In this document: in pieces, positions 39,501 through 48,953 of the stretch
Position numbering within the stretch: position 1 is the stretch's first letter
Layout of the letters: every line of letters begins with the position of its first letter
Origin: Pseudomonas sp. Ant30-3
Lineage (GTDB): Bacteria; Pseudomonadota; Gammaproteobacteria; Pseudomonadales; Pseudomonadaceae
DNA length: 52,676 bases
Assembly (NCBI RefSeq): GCF_000690905.1
Contig: NZ_JMCL01000016.1
Span: forward strand, 1-52,676
Direction of reading: 5' to 3'
Notes under the pieces: generated by a model
Told to the model about the DNA's origin: nothing
Seen by the model: the letters and a program-made list of their open reading frames with translations, nothing else
Databases searched by the model: none
Position numbers and translations under genes: made by a program

Positions 39501-42500
39501 AAAAAAGCGATTCGTGAGCAGCCGGTGCAGCGCAGCGAGTTGCGGCTGGCGATGTCGGCTGCGCCGCTCGATCCAACGGTCGATACACTGCGACTGGTCG
39601 GCAATGCGCGCTATCGACCTGCCGGGCGTCCAACGCACGAGCCTGACGCTCCGGGATTTTTCGAAGACCCGGCCATTCCTCAACACCCTCCGGTCACTGG
39701 CGTCGTTGACGTCTTCCAGCCGCTGGACCCCGTGCAAGACATCACCCTTGAAGACCGGGTGCGAGAAGTTTATCCCGCGTACACCGCAGCAGAAGCTCGG
39801 GGCCTGATCGACAGGCTGAGGGCGCACCCGGACGGGCTGGAAAACGGGCTGTTGCGCCTGACCAATGAATACGTGGGGCTGGTCGACGACCTGCGCCGCT
39901 GGACCAACGACATACCGCACGTAGACCCCGCCAATGGCGTCGCACTGACACCGATCCAACAACGAGCGGCGTGGCGAGACCGGAGGATTTTGAAGGATGA
40001 AATCATCAAATGTTGGCGCAGAGAAACAGGCGGAGCCTCGGGCTACCTGCTGCACATCCCTGAAGGGGTGATCGGAGATTTGCCGACAATGCGGGCGAGC
40101 TTCGCACATGTGAGCGGTTTGTCGATCCATGGCAGCGCCAGCACCCGGGCGATCGAGCCGTTTTTACAGCGCTTCACAGGCCTGCTGTTGCTGGAAGTGA
40201 AGAATGTTCCTCTGTCCAATCTTCCGTCCTCGATCGATTCGATGCCGTTGCTGCGGCAATTGATCGTGCGCGACTGCGGCCTCACGCTGTCTGCTGCCAA
40301 TCAGCAGACGCTTGCTTCACTCCCCGACCTCGCCTGGCTGGACCTTCAAGACAATCCGCTGTCATCGCCACCCAACATTCTGGCGATGCCAGCACTGCGC
40401 CGGCTCAATCTGGCGAATACCGGGATTTCCACACTGCCTGCGGGCCTCGTTGTTCATCCTGAGTTAGTCATTGGCAGATTCGACGGCAACCGCATTACCG
40501 AATTGCCGGATGCACTGTTCAGCGCGTTGACCTCAATCAGTGACGGATTCGATTTTTCCAACAATCCGCTCTCCGCATCCGCGCGAGAAAAGGTCAAGGC
40601 GCACTACAGCAGGACGCGAAAACATTTTGGGATCTTGGCTGACCCGGCGGACATCCAGCGCACGATTGCACTGTTTCCAGACCTCGACGCGGTTCAAGCG
40701 ACTGACCTGCTCTATCGCGTGCCCGGTACACTTGAGCATAGTCGGCTGCAACTGGCGAAATGGGAGGCAGACGCTGTTCAACTGAATACGCGAATGGCGC
40801 AATGGGCCAACGAGATTCCAGAACATCACCCAACGACGGGACTGCCGCTGGATAACCAGGAGCGGCTTTACGAGCGCGAATCACGAGCCGATTTCCGGCG
40901 CAAACTCGAAGCCGCATGGCGCAGCAGAAAGAGTGAGCAATTTGTCGCTTCAACAGGCTTCATCGGGGAGGTGCCCGACCCTGGCGTGGACTTCAGCCAT
41001 ATCGTCAGCCTGAACCTGACGGGCAACACCGCCCTTTCCGCGGTCGATCCGTTGCTGCAACGCTTCCCGGCTTTGCGTCGTCTGGACCTGCGCGACTTTG
41101 CCCTCCGTGATTTACCAGAGCAACTCACGCACATGCCCGAGCTCAGGACTTTGGTTCTGGACGATTGCGGCGTAGTGATGACACCTGAGAACCATGCCGT
41201 ACTGGGCGCTCTCACGCACCTGCAGACGCTGGAACTGATCGACAATCCATTAGGCGTCGCCCCGGACGTGTCCACGCTGCCGCAACTGACGTACCTCGAC
41301 CTGTCCAACAGTGGCCTCACCAGCGTTCCCGTTGGGCTGGCCGAACATCCAAAGCTGACAACCGCCATTTTGACCGGCAACCAAATTACCGAACTGCCCG
41401 ATGCCCTGTTCAATCTTCCCGGGGGTCGCACTGCCGGTTTTGATTTGAATGACAATCCGCTTTCATCGGCCACTCGCGAGCAGATAAAAAACTACTTTCG
41501 CGAACAACGACAAGATTTCAGCGTGCAGGCGGATAAAGCCGATGTCGAACGCGCCAAGGCATTGTTTCCCGCTCTGGACTGGCAGGACGCCAGCGATGTG
41601 ATTTACGACCTGCCGGGGACGCTGCCGGACGCCCGGGCACAGCTGCAGCGTTGGGAAACGGAATTTGCGCAGCTGAGCGAAACGCTGACGAGGTGGCAAA
41701 CGCAGATTCCGGATCTGCATCCTGACACCGGTCGCCCGTTTACTGCCGAGCAGGCGAGTACCGAGCAAACAGCCAGAGCGGCATTCAAGCAAAAACTCGA
41801 ACGCTTCTGGCGCGCCCGGCCGGGTATCTCGCGCCTGCGGGATCAACACTTCGCAGCCGATCTGAGTTTCACAGGCGATATTCCGATGCTCGCCGCCGAT
41901 TTCAAACATGTCTCCAGCCTCACCCTCAACGGCAACGCCGGGATCAGCGCGACTGGACCATTCCTTGATCTGTTTCCGACCGTGCGCAGTCTGGAAATGC
42001 GCAACTTCAACCTCGATCAAGTGCCTCAGGCCGTCCTCCGTATGCCAAGCCTTGGGCGACTGGCACTCAACAATTGTCGAATCACCCTCACGGCGCAAGG
42101 TCAGGCCACACTGTCGTCGTTAACCGGCCTGCACTCGTTGAACCTGAGCGATAACCCGCTGGGGATAGCCCCTGACTTGACGGCCATGCCGGACCTGAAC
42201 GACGTCAGGCTTTCCAACACCGGCATCACCGAAGTACCGGTCGGTCTCACCGGTCATCCGCACCTGAGGACCGCTTTGCTCAATGGCAATCTGATCAGCG
42301 AACTTCCCGCAAACTTCTTCGAGCTGGACCCTGATTTCGCCGAGGGAGTTAACCTTGCCAACAACCCTCTTTCCGAAATCAGTCGAGACCGGATAAAAAC
42401 TTACTACGCCAGTTACAACAGGGACTTCGCCGTGTTGGCCGAACCCGCCGATATGGCACGAGCGCTGCTTTTGTTTCCCGGACTGGGTAACGAACAGGCC

Positions 42501-44273
42501 AGTCGCCTGATCTATAAGCTGCCGGGCACGCTGGAAAACGGCCGCACGCAGCTCACGCTCTGGGAGGCGGAAATCACTCAACTCGGTGCGGACCTGACCG
42601 CTTGGGCCAACGATGGCCCCACGTATCACCCCTCGACCGGGGCCGCCTTAAGCGTGGTCGAACAAATCGCAGAGAACGTCGCAAGAGTCGATTTTAGCGA
42701 ACAACTTCAGGCGTTCTGGCGCAAGCGCCTCGACAATGAACCGGAAATCAGGGCAGACAAGTTCATGTCGAACCTGGGTTTCACAGGTGATCTGCCCGCG
42801 CTGACAGCCGACTTCAGCCATGTCTCGGCGCTGGGTCTGCAGGGTAATGAAAGCCTGAATATCTCTTCCGGGTTTCTAACGCGTTTTACCGGCCTGGAAC
42901 ATCTGGAGCTGCGCCACTTTTCCTTGGGTCGCGTACCGGAGGCGATCACCGCTATGCCTTCCCTGAAAAGGCTGACGCTGAGCAACAGTGGTGTTGTGCT
43001 GGATGCGCAAGGGCAAGCCGCACTTTCCTCGCTGACTCGTTTGGAGGCGCTGGATCTTTTCTCCAACCGGCTGGACCAGTCTCCGGATGTGGCAGCCCTG
43101 CCGTCGCTAGTGTTTATCGACCTTTCCAGCACCGGTCTCGATCAGGTCCCCGCCGGCCTCGCCAGTCATCCAAGACTCGAATTTGCCCTGCTGAGCCACA
43201 ACCGCATCACCGAACTGCCGTCCGAAATCTTCAGCATGCATGCCGAGGACAGTGCCGGCTTCGATTTCGGCGTCAACCCGCTGTCCGAAGCAACCCGGGA
43301 ACAGGTCAAAGACTACTACCAGCGAACCGGCGAAGATCTGGGAGTACTCGCCGAGCAAAACGATATCGATGAGTTGAAAACCCTGTATCCGGATTGTTCA
43401 AACGAAGAGGCCAGTGAATTCATTTATCAATTGCCTGGCACGCTGGTCGATGGCCGCACCGAAGTGGCCCGTCGGCAAGTCGAGCTCGCGACACTTAAGG
43501 CTGACCTCGAAGCGTGGGCGGCGGATATTCCAGCGCATTCGAGTACTGGCGAGCCCCTCAGCGGGCAACGTCTGCTGGAGGAGCTACAAAAAAGAAACGT
43601 CTTCAAAGATAGCCTGGAGCAGTGCTGGCGCCGAATGTCGACTGACGGGTTATCCAGCCGCCAGCGCTTCGAGTTCAACCTCTCGATGGCCGGCGAACTC
43701 CCGACGCTGACCGCTGAATTCGGACACGTTCAGGAGTTGAACCTGGTCAGTACCGAGAGCATCGCTCCCAGGCTGGGGCGCTTTCTGGAGCGTTTTCCCA
43801 ACCTGCAAAATCTGAGTGTGCAGGGTTATCAAGTGGCGGATTTGCCTGAAGCAATCACCGCTATGCGTGACTTGACCAGCTTGAGCCTCGTTGATTGCCA
43901 GATCACTCTGACACCGCTAGCCATCGATGCCATGGCTGCCCTCGACCAACTCAAAGTGCTTGATCTGCGGAACAATCCGCTGGGCCAGATACCTGCCCTG
44001 AGCCCGCTGCGCGAGCTGACGACGTTGAATGTGAGCAACGCCGGGCTTACCGAAGTACCGCAGGGCTTGTTCAGCCATGGCCGTTTGCGAAAAGCGGATC
44101 TGTCGGGTAATTCCATCATCGAATTGCCGGAAGCTTTGCTGACCGCTAACCCCACCAATACCGCAGAGCTGGATTTCAGCGGTAATCCGTTGTCCCCGCC
44201 GAGCCAGCTGAATCTGGTGATATACAACGCCAGAAGGCAAAGCCTGTTGGCCAGTGAGGAAAGACTGATGTAA
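36513..44273 (+). CDS. Giant modular leucine-rich-repeat protein, candidate toxin/effector
   Basis: A 2,586-residue protein with no signal peptide. Residues 1-560 resemble the large Pseudomonas proteins labelled dermonecrotic-toxin-like (DUF6543), including a hydrophobic stretch near 450-490 (ILETAAFVIAPFVPVLGEAM). Residues 560-1080 are a mixed region. From about 1083 to the end come five modules of roughly 300 residues, with anchors at about 1084, 1387, 1684, 1987 and 2291. Each has a helical segment (LFPxL, then IYxLPGTL, ending in HPxTG) and a leucine-rich block ending in NPLS. Related proteins often end in an NEL-type ubiquitin-ligase domain; none is recognisable here. AAGGA lies 8 nt before the ATG. 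It sits between argR and aruC with no secretion genes nearby. Function unknown; host- or competitor-directed toxicity is inference. Confidence 0.85.
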   Translation: MQPSADQSRKNPPTVVRPDSHYQHLQQVIPQWLGNTSSTRREALKNTQPDLHPALKTATEAQHQALVALNAEHWTAQDDVDQQLEHFRDASAFAEPLLKEALKSRFGLELDVKSTFLRLYVPLSTALFPIKTGARAWTVSLLDAALHNFDKDESADTAYEADSTFITAPSTTGQFDTLPALKKTVPIPTFIKMCRELDIGGQYKTYLEDHLGISDASTAKTLRDKIDASQKAALKAALQMARLKRDIRETSFLLINGLLDGLQGMRVDGEALACHDLTMMSASLTGIVIFAPNPESARKTVRVVAYVPDDPEHPIKEYASTAEMAVELTRQLRSNDYQRFFSRFVNHDQRGFFFANLNERLSKIKWHPPVAGDSRPPWREAPADNPNLQFAVSPIAGDLWRHLYQTKLNKILNDAAVQAVPTAAVDRATRWAVWDSLVKIASTILETAAFVIAPFVPVLGEAMMAYMAYQMLDQTFEGIVEWAQGRTTEAFEHLMGTVESMIQLGMFAVGGAIVAGEFRKVLPAEVVAFIDRYKPVQLANGQTRYWDPELSRYQQEGAPPEHSRPDDKGLHQHEGKQLLPLEDAHFAVSEGAHPGDYQIDHPTRADAYKPQLRHNGDGAWHTELERPLEWDKPTLLRRIGHAVESFSPAQRETILKVSGYNEGALRRMHVNQESLPPLLADSIKRFKIDQQLQQFAERLNSDVPAEYLRADPLTQLQILAEHGRWPSRKNLRFVGNEGEINWQSSVDQSLPVTDIRGDRLIDGDVLKTLLRLLDEQDSKALLGETFGGHTPSLELRTRTLRKQLVELAGQQRTSMFEARYQALERNEDPLADRLSQHDPQLPASVTRELLDTASGSELLQISEGQLPARQQQLMHLADQEVRLTRAYEGLELASVSNPDSDTLALHSLKNLPGWTGNVRFEIRDGDVDGPLLDSTGASEAPIQKVLVRRADDTWQPFDERGQELHSAGDFYSSVLRALPDAERDSLNIHIGEGEQLKKAIREQPVQRSELRLAMSAAPLDPTVDTLRLVGNARYRPAGRPTHEPDAPGFFEDPAIPQHPPVTGVVDVFQPLDPVQDITLEDRVREVYPAYTAAEARGLIDRLRAHPDGLENGLLRLTNEYVGLVDDLRRWTNDIPHVDPANGVALTPIQQRAAWRDRRILKDEIIKCWRRETGGASGYLLHIPEGVIGDLPTMRASFAHVSGLSIHGSASTRAIEPFLQRFTGLLLLEVKNVPLSNLPSSIDSMPLLRQLIVRDCGLTLSAANQQTLASLPDLAWLDLQDNPLSSPPNILAMPALRRLNLANTGISTLPAGLVVHPELVIGRFDGNRITELPDALFSALTSISDGFDFSNNPLSASAREKVKAHYSRTRKHFGILADPADIQRTIALFPDLDAVQATDLLYRVPGTLEHSRLQLAKWEADAVQLNTRMAQWANEIPEHHPTTGLPLDNQERLYERESRADFRRKLEAAWRSRKSEQFVASTGFIGEVPDPGVDFSHIVSLNLTGNTALSAVDPLLQRFPALRRLDLRDFALRDLPEQLTHMPELRTLVLDDCGVVMTPENHAVLGALTHLQTLELIDNPLGVAPDVSTLPQLTYLDLSNSGLTSVPVGLAEHPKLTTAILTGNQITELPDALFNLPGGRTAGFDLNDNPLSSATREQIKNYFREQRQDFSVQADKADVERAKALFPALDWQDASDVIYDLPGTLPDARAQLQRWETEFAQLSETLTRWQTQIPDLHPDTGRPFTAEQASTEQTARAAFKQKLERFWRARPGISRLRDQHFAADLSFTGDIPMLAADFKHVSSLTLNGNAGISATGPFLDLFPTVRSLEMRNFNLDQVPQAVLRMPSLGRLALNNCRITLTAQGQATLSSLTGLHSLNLSDNPLGIAPDLTAMPDLNDVRLSNTGITEVPVGLTGHPHLRTALLNGNLISELPANFFELDPDFAEGVNLANNPLSEISRDRIKTYYASYNRDFAVLAEPADMARALLLFPGLGNEQASRLIYKLPGTLENGRTQLTLWEAEITQLGADLTAWANDGPTYHPSTGAALSVVEQIAENVARVDFSEQLQAFWRKRLDNEPEIRADKFMSNLGFTGDLPALTADFSHVSALGLQGNESLNISSGFLTRFTGLEHLELRHFSLGRVPEAITAMPSLKRLTLSNSGVVLDAQGQAALSSLTRLEALDLFSNRLDQSPDVAALPSLVFIDLSSTGLDQVPAGLASHPRLEFALLSHNRITELPSEIFSMHAEDSAGFDFGVNPLSEATREQVKDYYQRTGEDLGVLAEQNDIDELKTLYPDCSNEEASEFIYQLPGTLVDGRTEVARRQVELATLKADLEAWAADIPAHSSTGEPLSGQRLLEELQKRNVFKDSLEQCWRRMSTDGLSSRQRFEFNLSMAGELPTLTAEFGHVQELNLVSTESIAPRLGRFLERFPNLQNLSVQGYQVADLPEAITAMRDLTSLSLVDCQITLTPLAIDAMAALDQLKVLDLRNNPLGQIPALSPLRELTTLNVSNAGLTEVPQGLFSHGRLRKADLSGNSIIELPEALLTANPTNTAELDFSGNPLSPPSQLNLVIYNARRQSLLASEERLM
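39760..44260 (+). repeat. Five tandem about 900-bp coding modules in the LRR gene
   Basis: Successive anchors fall at about 39760, 40671, 41562, 42471 and 43383, giving periods of 303, 297, 303 and 304 codons. Each unit encodes a helical segment plus leucine-rich repeats. They are diverged at the nucleotide level, so the duplications are not recent. The first unit lacks the LPGTL motif and the last lacks the helix after NPLS. Confidence 0.85.
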
Positions 44274-44345
44274 GAAATGGCGGGTTGGTGACGAGAACGC
44301 CCTCCGGCCATGGGACAAGATTTTCCCGTGGCCGCGAGGATAGCG

Positions 44346-45326
44346 TCAGCCGCGCTCGGAAGGCACCGACGACAATTCAAACGGGCTGCTGCTGCGCCGC
44401 TGGTTACGATCTTCCCGCGGCGTGGCGCCGAAGAAATTGCGATAGGCGCTGGAGAAATGCGGCCCCGAAGAGAAACCGCACGACAGGCCGATCTGAATGA
44501 TCGACTTGCTGGTTTGCATCAACATCTGCCGGGCCTTGTTCAAACGCAGCTCAAGGTAATACTGGCTTGGCACGCGGTTGAGGTATTGCTTGAAGATCCG
44601 CTCCAGCTGCCGACGGGACACGCAGACGTGCTGGGCAATTTCGTCGGTGGTCAGCGGTTCTTCGATGTTGGCTTCCATCAGCAACACGGCTTGCGTGAGT
44701 TTCGGGTGGCTCGAACCGAGACGGTTTTGCAGGGGAATGCGCTGACGTTCGCCGCCTTCACGGATGCGCTCGACCACCAGTTCTTCGGACACCGCACCGG
44801 CCAGTTCGGCGCCGTGATCACGGGCCAGCACGGCCAGCAACAGATCGAGTACGGACAAACCACCGCACGCGGTCAGACGATCACGATCCCAGTCGAACAG
44901 ATGACTGGTGGCAATGACTTTCGGGAAACGCTCGGCAAAATCGTCCTGCCAGCGCCAGTGCACGGCGGCGCGGTAACCGTCGAGCAAACCGAGTTGCGCC
45001 AACGGATAGACACCGGCCGACAAGCCGCCGATCACACAACCGGCTCGCACCAGTTGTTTCAGGGCACTGCTGAGCGCCGGCGCCAGACTCGTCGGCGGCT
45101 CATCTGCCAGCAGGAACAGTTTCTGGAAGTTTTCCAGCTTGCCGGCCCACGGCTCACCGGGCAATTGCCAGGCGCTGTCGGTTGGCGATTCGGCCTGCAG
45201 AAACGACAGTTCGTAAACCACGTCCGGATGCACACGCTGAGCAACGCGCAAGGCCTCCTCAGCCAGCGCAAGCGTCAGTGCTTTAGTGCTGGGCCAAATC
45301 AGGAAACCAATTCGATGGGCAGTCAT
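44346..45326 (-). CDS. argR: ArgR, AraC-family arginine regulator
   Basis: Arginine-responsive activator of uptake (aot) and catabolic (aru) operons and repressor of biosynthesis in pseudomonads. The 326-residue protein has an N-terminal amidase-like (GlxA/DJ-1 fold) sensor domain (IGFLIWPSTKALTLALAEEA, then GLSAGVYPLAQLGLLDGYRA) and a C-terminal AraC double helix-turn-helix (TDEIAQHVCVSRRQLERIFK; IIQIGLSCGFSSGPHFSSAY). P. aeruginosa ArgR is 329 residues with the same architecture, unrelated to E. coli ArgR. The ATG at 45326 is chosen; further upstream frame is REP-containing DNA. It follows aotP after about 245 bp on the same strand. Confidence 0.95.
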   Translation of the reverse strand: MTAHRIGFLIWPSTKALTLALAEEALRVAQRVHPDVVYELSFLQAESPTDSAWQLPGEPWAGKLENFQKLFLLADEPPTSLAPALSSALKQLVRAGCVIGGLSAGVYPLAQLGLLDGYRAAVHWRWQDDFAERFPKVIATSHLFDWDRDRLTACGGLSVLDLLLAVLARDHGAELAGAVSEELVVERIREGGERQRIPLQNRLGSSHPKLTQAVLLMEANIEEPLTTDEIAQHVCVSRRQLERIFKQYLNRVPSQYYLELRLNKARQMLMQTSKSIIQIGLSCGFSSGPHFSSAYRNFFGATPREDRNQRRSSSPFELSSVPSERG

Positions 45327-45417
45327 GGCGGGCAATCCGAAACTCAAACAGTGATGAAGGCATGGGCCAATGCTAGCCCGAAAGTGAATGCAAATCTTGA
45401 AACCAACAAAGATCCAT

Positions 45418-45508
45418 TGTGGGAGCGAGCCTGCTCGCGAAAGCGGTGGATCAGCCAACATCCATGCTGGATGTCACAACGCTTCGCGAGCAGGCTCACT
45501 CCTACAGG
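45418..45508. repeat. REP pair between aotP and argR
   Basis: TTGTGGGAGCGAGCCTGCTC and the facing CGCGAGCAGGCTCACTCCTA, a REP subclass similar to those at 31079 and 50240. It lies in the aot-argR operon gap. Confidence 0.78.
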
Positions 45509-45571
45509 GTATTTCGTCAGCCCCAAGGGTTGCGAAGCATGCACTATCCCGGTGCGCAACGGGCGTTCGGT

Positions 45572-46336
45572 TTATTTCAGGCTGCCCGAGAGGAATTGTT
45601 GCAGGCGTTCGGACTGTGGATTGACCAGCACTTCACGCGGGTTGCCGCTTTCCTCAACGATACCTTTGTGCAGGAACACCAGCTGATTCGACACTTCACG
45701 GGCGAAGCCCATTTCGTGAGTCACCACCACCATGGTCCGGCCTTCCAGCGCCAGGGCCTGCATGACCTTCAACACGTCGCCGACCAGTTCCGGGTCGAGT
45801 GCCGAGGTCGGTTCGTCGAACAGCATCACTTCCGGTTCCATCGCCAACGCACGGGCAATCGCCACACGCTGCTGCTCGCCGCCGGACATATGGCCCGGGT
45901 AGGCGTCCTTGCGGTGCGCCACGCCCACCTTGTTCAGGTAATGCTCGGCTTTTTCGCGGGCTTCGGCCTTGGACATGCCGAGCACGTGGACCGGCGCTTC
46001 CATGATGTTTTCCAGCGCGGTCATGTGCGACCACAGATTGAAATGCTGGAACACCATCGACAGGCGCGAACGCATGCGCTGCAACTGTTTCGGGTCGGCG
46101 GCCTTCAGCGCGCCGTCCTTGTTCGCCACCAGTTTCAGCTCTTCGTTGTTGAGCAGAATCTTGCCCGCGTGCGGCTGTTCGAGCAGATTGATGCAGCGCA
46201 GGAACGTACTCTTGCCGGAGCCACTGGAGCCGATGATGCTGATCACATCGCCGGCCGCCGCTTTCAGGGACACGCCCTTGAGCACTTCGTGACTGCCATA
46301 GCGTTTATGCAGGTCTTGGACTTCAAGTTTGTACAT
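45572..46336 (-). CDS. aotP: Arginine/ornithine ABC transporter ATP-binding protein (AotP)
   Basis: Cytoplasmic ATPase driving the AotJQM importer. The 254 residues show Walker [15 protein letters not shown] near 40, Q-loop [17 protein letters not shown], signature [17 protein letters not shown] near 155, Walker [13 protein letters not shown] and switch histidine VTHEMGFAR, the pattern of HisP/ArtP-type amino-acid ATPases. ATG 46336 ([14 protein letters not shown]) matches the family start; an ATG five codons upstream is possible. It is the last transport gene before argR, 27 bp after aotO. Confidence 0.95.
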   Translation of the reverse strand: MYKLEVQDLHKRYGSHEVLKGVSLKAAAGDVISIIGSSGSGKSTFLRCINLLEQPHAGKILLNNEELKLVANKDGALKAADPKQLQRMRSRLSMVFQHFNLWSHMTALENIMEAPVHVLGMSKAEAREKAEHYLNKVGVAHRKDAYPGHMSGGEQQRVAIARALAMEPEVMLFDEPTSALDPELVGDVLKVMQALALEGRTMVVVTHEMGFAREVSNQLVFLHKGIVEESGNPREVLVNPQSERLQQFLSGSLK

Positions 46337-46363
46337 GCGGTCGGTTCTCACAAAAACAGTCAG

Positions 46364-47476
46364 TCAGTCGTTGAGCAAGCGCCCGTGACGCAGCGCTTCG
46401 CGCCCCGCCACCTTGGCCAGCCAGAAACCCGGTTGGGCGTAGCGCAGCCGTTCAATGGCAAACAGCACCCCGGACGTACCAGCACACACCGTGCTGACGC
46501 GATCCGCCAACGGATCGATCACTTCGAAAATTTCGTCACCTGCCTCAACCCACTCGCCGGGTTTACGCAGGAAACTGATCACGCCCGGATGCGGCGCAAA
46601 CAGCAACTCGGTGCCCTCGAACGGCAGGCCTTCGCAAGCGTCTTGCGCAGGCTTCGGCCATTCGCCGCTAATCAGCCCCTGCTCGGCCAGAAACGCGAGG
46701 ATGCCCTCGGCCCAGGCTTCGGCATCAGCCCGATCAGTGTCGGCCTGGCCGGCCAGCTCGATGGTCGTCGCCAGACACGCCAGTGATATCTGCGCGTCCG
46801 GGAACAGCCGCGAAAGGCGCAGCCACGGCAGCGAACACGCTTCGTCGAACGAACTGCCACCGGAATCTTCCGCCAACAGGCCGACCTTCACGCCCAGGTG
46901 CGCGGCGAGCGAACGCCATTGCGGCCAGTGTTGTGGCAAGGCGTACATGTGCAGCGCGGCGTCGGTATCGCAATGCAAATCCAACACCACGTCGGCGGTG
47001 CAGGCATGCCCGAGCAAGATGCGCTGCATGCCTTGCAACTGGCTGGCAGCAGGCGGCAACGCGGCGAGCACATCGCTCATGGCCTGGCGGATCAAGCGGA
47101 TATTGGCGTGCGGATCATCACCCAGACGGCCGTCCAGCGCAGCCGCCACCGGGGCGCTCAGCTCAACGAAATCGCGGTTGAAATTCTTGCCGCTGCCCGC
47201 CTCGAAACGACCTTGGTGATTGCCTTGCAGCAATTGACCCAGGCCCAGTGGATTGGCAACGGGGACCAGTTCGATCACACCGTTGAGCAAACCTTGAGCT
47301 TCGAGTTCGCTCAGGCGCTTTTTGAGCTCCCAGGCCACGCGCATTCCTGGCAATTCGTCGGCGTGCAGGCTGGCCTGAATGTAGGCTTTGCGCTCGCCGC
47401 TGCCGAAACGGAAGACCGAAATCTGCCGCTCGCTGCCCAGGTTGTTCCACGGCAATGAATGATCGATGCGTTCCAT
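46364..47476 (-). CDS. aotO: AotO, succinylglutamate desuccinylase/aspartoacylase-family protein
   Basis: A 370-residue zinc carboxypeptidase-like protein encoded inside the aot operon. Metal ligands appear as YIQASLHADELPGMRVAWEL near residue 35 and VLDLHCDTDAALHMYALPQH near 170. It belongs to the same broad family as AstE but is clearly distinct in sequence. In P. aeruginosa the corresponding gene (PA0891) is called aotO and is dispensable for uptake as far as I recall. It may deacylate an N-acyl amino acid brought in by the transporter. One base separates it from aotM. Confidence 0.9.
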   Translation of the reverse strand: MERIDHSLPWNNLGSERQISVFRFGSGERKAYIQASLHADELPGMRVAWELKKRLSELEAQGLLNGVIELVPVANPLGLGQLLQGNHQGRFEAGSGKNFNRDFVELSAPVAAALDGRLGDDPHANIRLIRQAMSDVLAALPPAASQLQGMQRILLGHACTADVVLDLHCDTDAALHMYALPQHWPQWRSLAAHLGVKVGLLAEDSGGSSFDEACSLPWLRLSRLFPDAQISLACLATTIELAGQADTDRADAEAWAEGILAFLAEQGLISGEWPKPAQDACEGLPFEGTELLFAPHPGVISFLRKPGEWVEAGDEIFEVIDPLADRVSTVCAGTSGVLFAIERLRYAQPGFWLAKVAGREALRHGRLLND

Positions 47477-47477
47477 A

Positions 47478-48176
47478 TCAGTGCTTCCGCGGGGCCAGAT
47501 AGCCCAGCCAGCGGCGCTCGGCCAGTTTGAACAGGCGCACCAGAATGAAGGTCAGGCACAGGTAGAAAACGCCCGCCGTGATGTACGCCTCGAACGGCAG
47601 GTAGTACTGCGCGTTGACGGTGCGCGCGGCGCCGGTGATGTCGATTAGCGTGACGATGGACGCCAGACTGGTGGTCTGCAGCATCATGATCACTTCGTTG
47701 CTGTACTGCGGCAGTGCCCGGCGCAAGGCCGATGGCAGCAGGATGCGCTTGTACATTTTGAAGCGCGACATCCCCATCGCCTTGGCCGCTTCGATCTCGC
47801 CGTTCGGCGTCGCGCGCAGGCTGCCGGCGATGATTTCGGCGGTGTAGGCGCTGGTGTTGATAGCGAATGCCAGGCACGCACAAAAAGTCGCGCTGGACAG
47901 CCACGGCCACATGAAGCTCTCACGCACCGCTTGGAATTGCGCCAGCCCGTAGTAAATCAAAAACAGCTGCACCAGCATCGGCGTGCCGCGAATCACGTAG
48001 GTGAACAGCCACGCCGACATATTGACCACGGCGTTTTTCGAGACGCGCATCAGCCCCAGCGGCAAGGCCGCCAGCAGACCAAAAAACAGCGAAATCGCGA
48101 GCAATTTGAGGGTCGTCAGCAAACCGCCAAAGTACAGCGGCAGGGCCTCCCAAATGACGTTGTAGTCGAAGATCAT
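47478..48176 (-). CDS. aotM: Arginine/ornithine ABC transporter permease (AotM)
   Basis: Inner-membrane permease of the arginine/ornithine importer, 232 residues and about five helices. The EAA-type coupling loop (EIEAAKAMGMSRFKMYKRIL near residue 145) marks the ATPase contact. It belongs to the HisM/ArtM type polar amino-acid permease family (VIRGTPMLVQLFLIYYGLAQ near residue 60). It overlaps the end of aotQ by 4 nt and is followed by aotO after 1 nt, so it is co-translated with both. Confidence 0.95.
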   Translation of the reverse strand: MIFDYNVIWEALPLYFGGLLTTLKLLAISLFFGLLAALPLGLMRVSKNAVVNMSAWLFTYVIRGTPMLVQLFLIYYGLAQFQAVRESFMWPWLSSATFCACLAFAINTSAYTAEIIAGSLRATPNGEIEAAKAMGMSRFKMYKRILLPSALRRALPQYSNEVIMMLQTTSLASIVTLIDITGAARTVNAQYYLPFEAYITAGVFYLCLTFILVRLFKLAERRWLGYLAPRKH

Positions 48177-48862
48177 AGATCAGCCGCCCTTACGCCTACC
48201 GAGTAGCGCTTCTCAAGTTGACGCAGTATCAGCAACGAGACGCTGGTGATCACCAGGTACATGGCCGCCACTGCGAGGAAGAAGGTGAAAGGTTCGCGGG
48301 TGGCATCTGCCGCCTGCTTCGCCTTGAACATCATGTCTTGCAGACCGACCACCGAAATCAGCGCGGTCGCCTTGGTCAAAACCAGCCAGTTGTTGGTGAA
48401 ACCCGGAATCGCCAGACGAATCATCTGCGGCACCAACACCCGGAAGAACACCTGAAAACTGCTCATGCCATACGCCATGCCGGCTTCGGCCTGGCCTTTG
48501 GGAATGGCCATGAACGCGCCGCGGAAAGTCTCCGACAGATAAGCACCGAAAATGAAACCCAAGGTACCAATACCGGCCGCCAGTGGATTGAGATCGATGT
48601 AGTCGTCATAACCGAGCATCGGCGCCACGCGGTTGAGCAAGTCCTGACCACCGTAGAAAATCAGCAGGATCAACACCAGATCGGGAATGCCGCGGATGAC
48701 CGTGGAATACAGGTCGCCCAGCCAGGCCAGCCAGCGCACCGGCGACAGCCGCAATGCCACGCCGATCAGACCCAGAAGGATGGCCAGGGCCATGGACGAC
48801 AAGGCGAGCTGAAGCGTCAGCCATGCGCCATCGAGGATGACAGCCCCGTAGCCTTTCAACAT
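48173..48862 (-). CDS. aotQ: Arginine/ornithine ABC transporter permease (AotQ)
   Basis: Second permease, 229 residues, pairing with AotM to form the membrane channel. Family motifs are TVIRGIPDLVLILLIFYGGQ near residue 55 and the coupling loop GQAEAGMAYGMSSFQVFFRV near 140. Five hydrophobic helices. It lies 91 bp after aotJ, a gap that does not contain an obvious terminator, and overlaps aotM by 4 nt. Relationship to HisQ/ArtQ permeases is clear. Confidence 0.95.
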   Translation of the reverse strand: MLKGYGAVILDGAWLTLQLALSSMALAILLGLIGVALRLSPVRWLAWLGDLYSTVIRGIPDLVLILLIFYGGQDLLNRVAPMLGYDDYIDLNPLAAGIGTLGFIFGAYLSETFRGAFMAIPKGQAEAGMAYGMSSFQVFFRVLVPQMIRLAIPGFTNNWLVLTKATALISVVGLQDMMFKAKQAADATREPFTFFLAVAAMYLVITSVSLLILRQLEKRYSVGVRAADL

Positions 48863-48953
48863 GATTCAGGTCCTCGAATGTTCGGATGAAAAAATGGCGC
48901 AAACCTCAGAGATCCTGTTGCTTGCGCCATTTCGGACTGTCGCCGGGACGTTA

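Noticed and set aside
44307..44333. GGCCATGGGA/TCCCGTGGCC hairpin as a terminator between the giant gene and argR
   Set aside because: No T-run on either strand; it may be a weak or Rho-assisted stop but cannot be supported.
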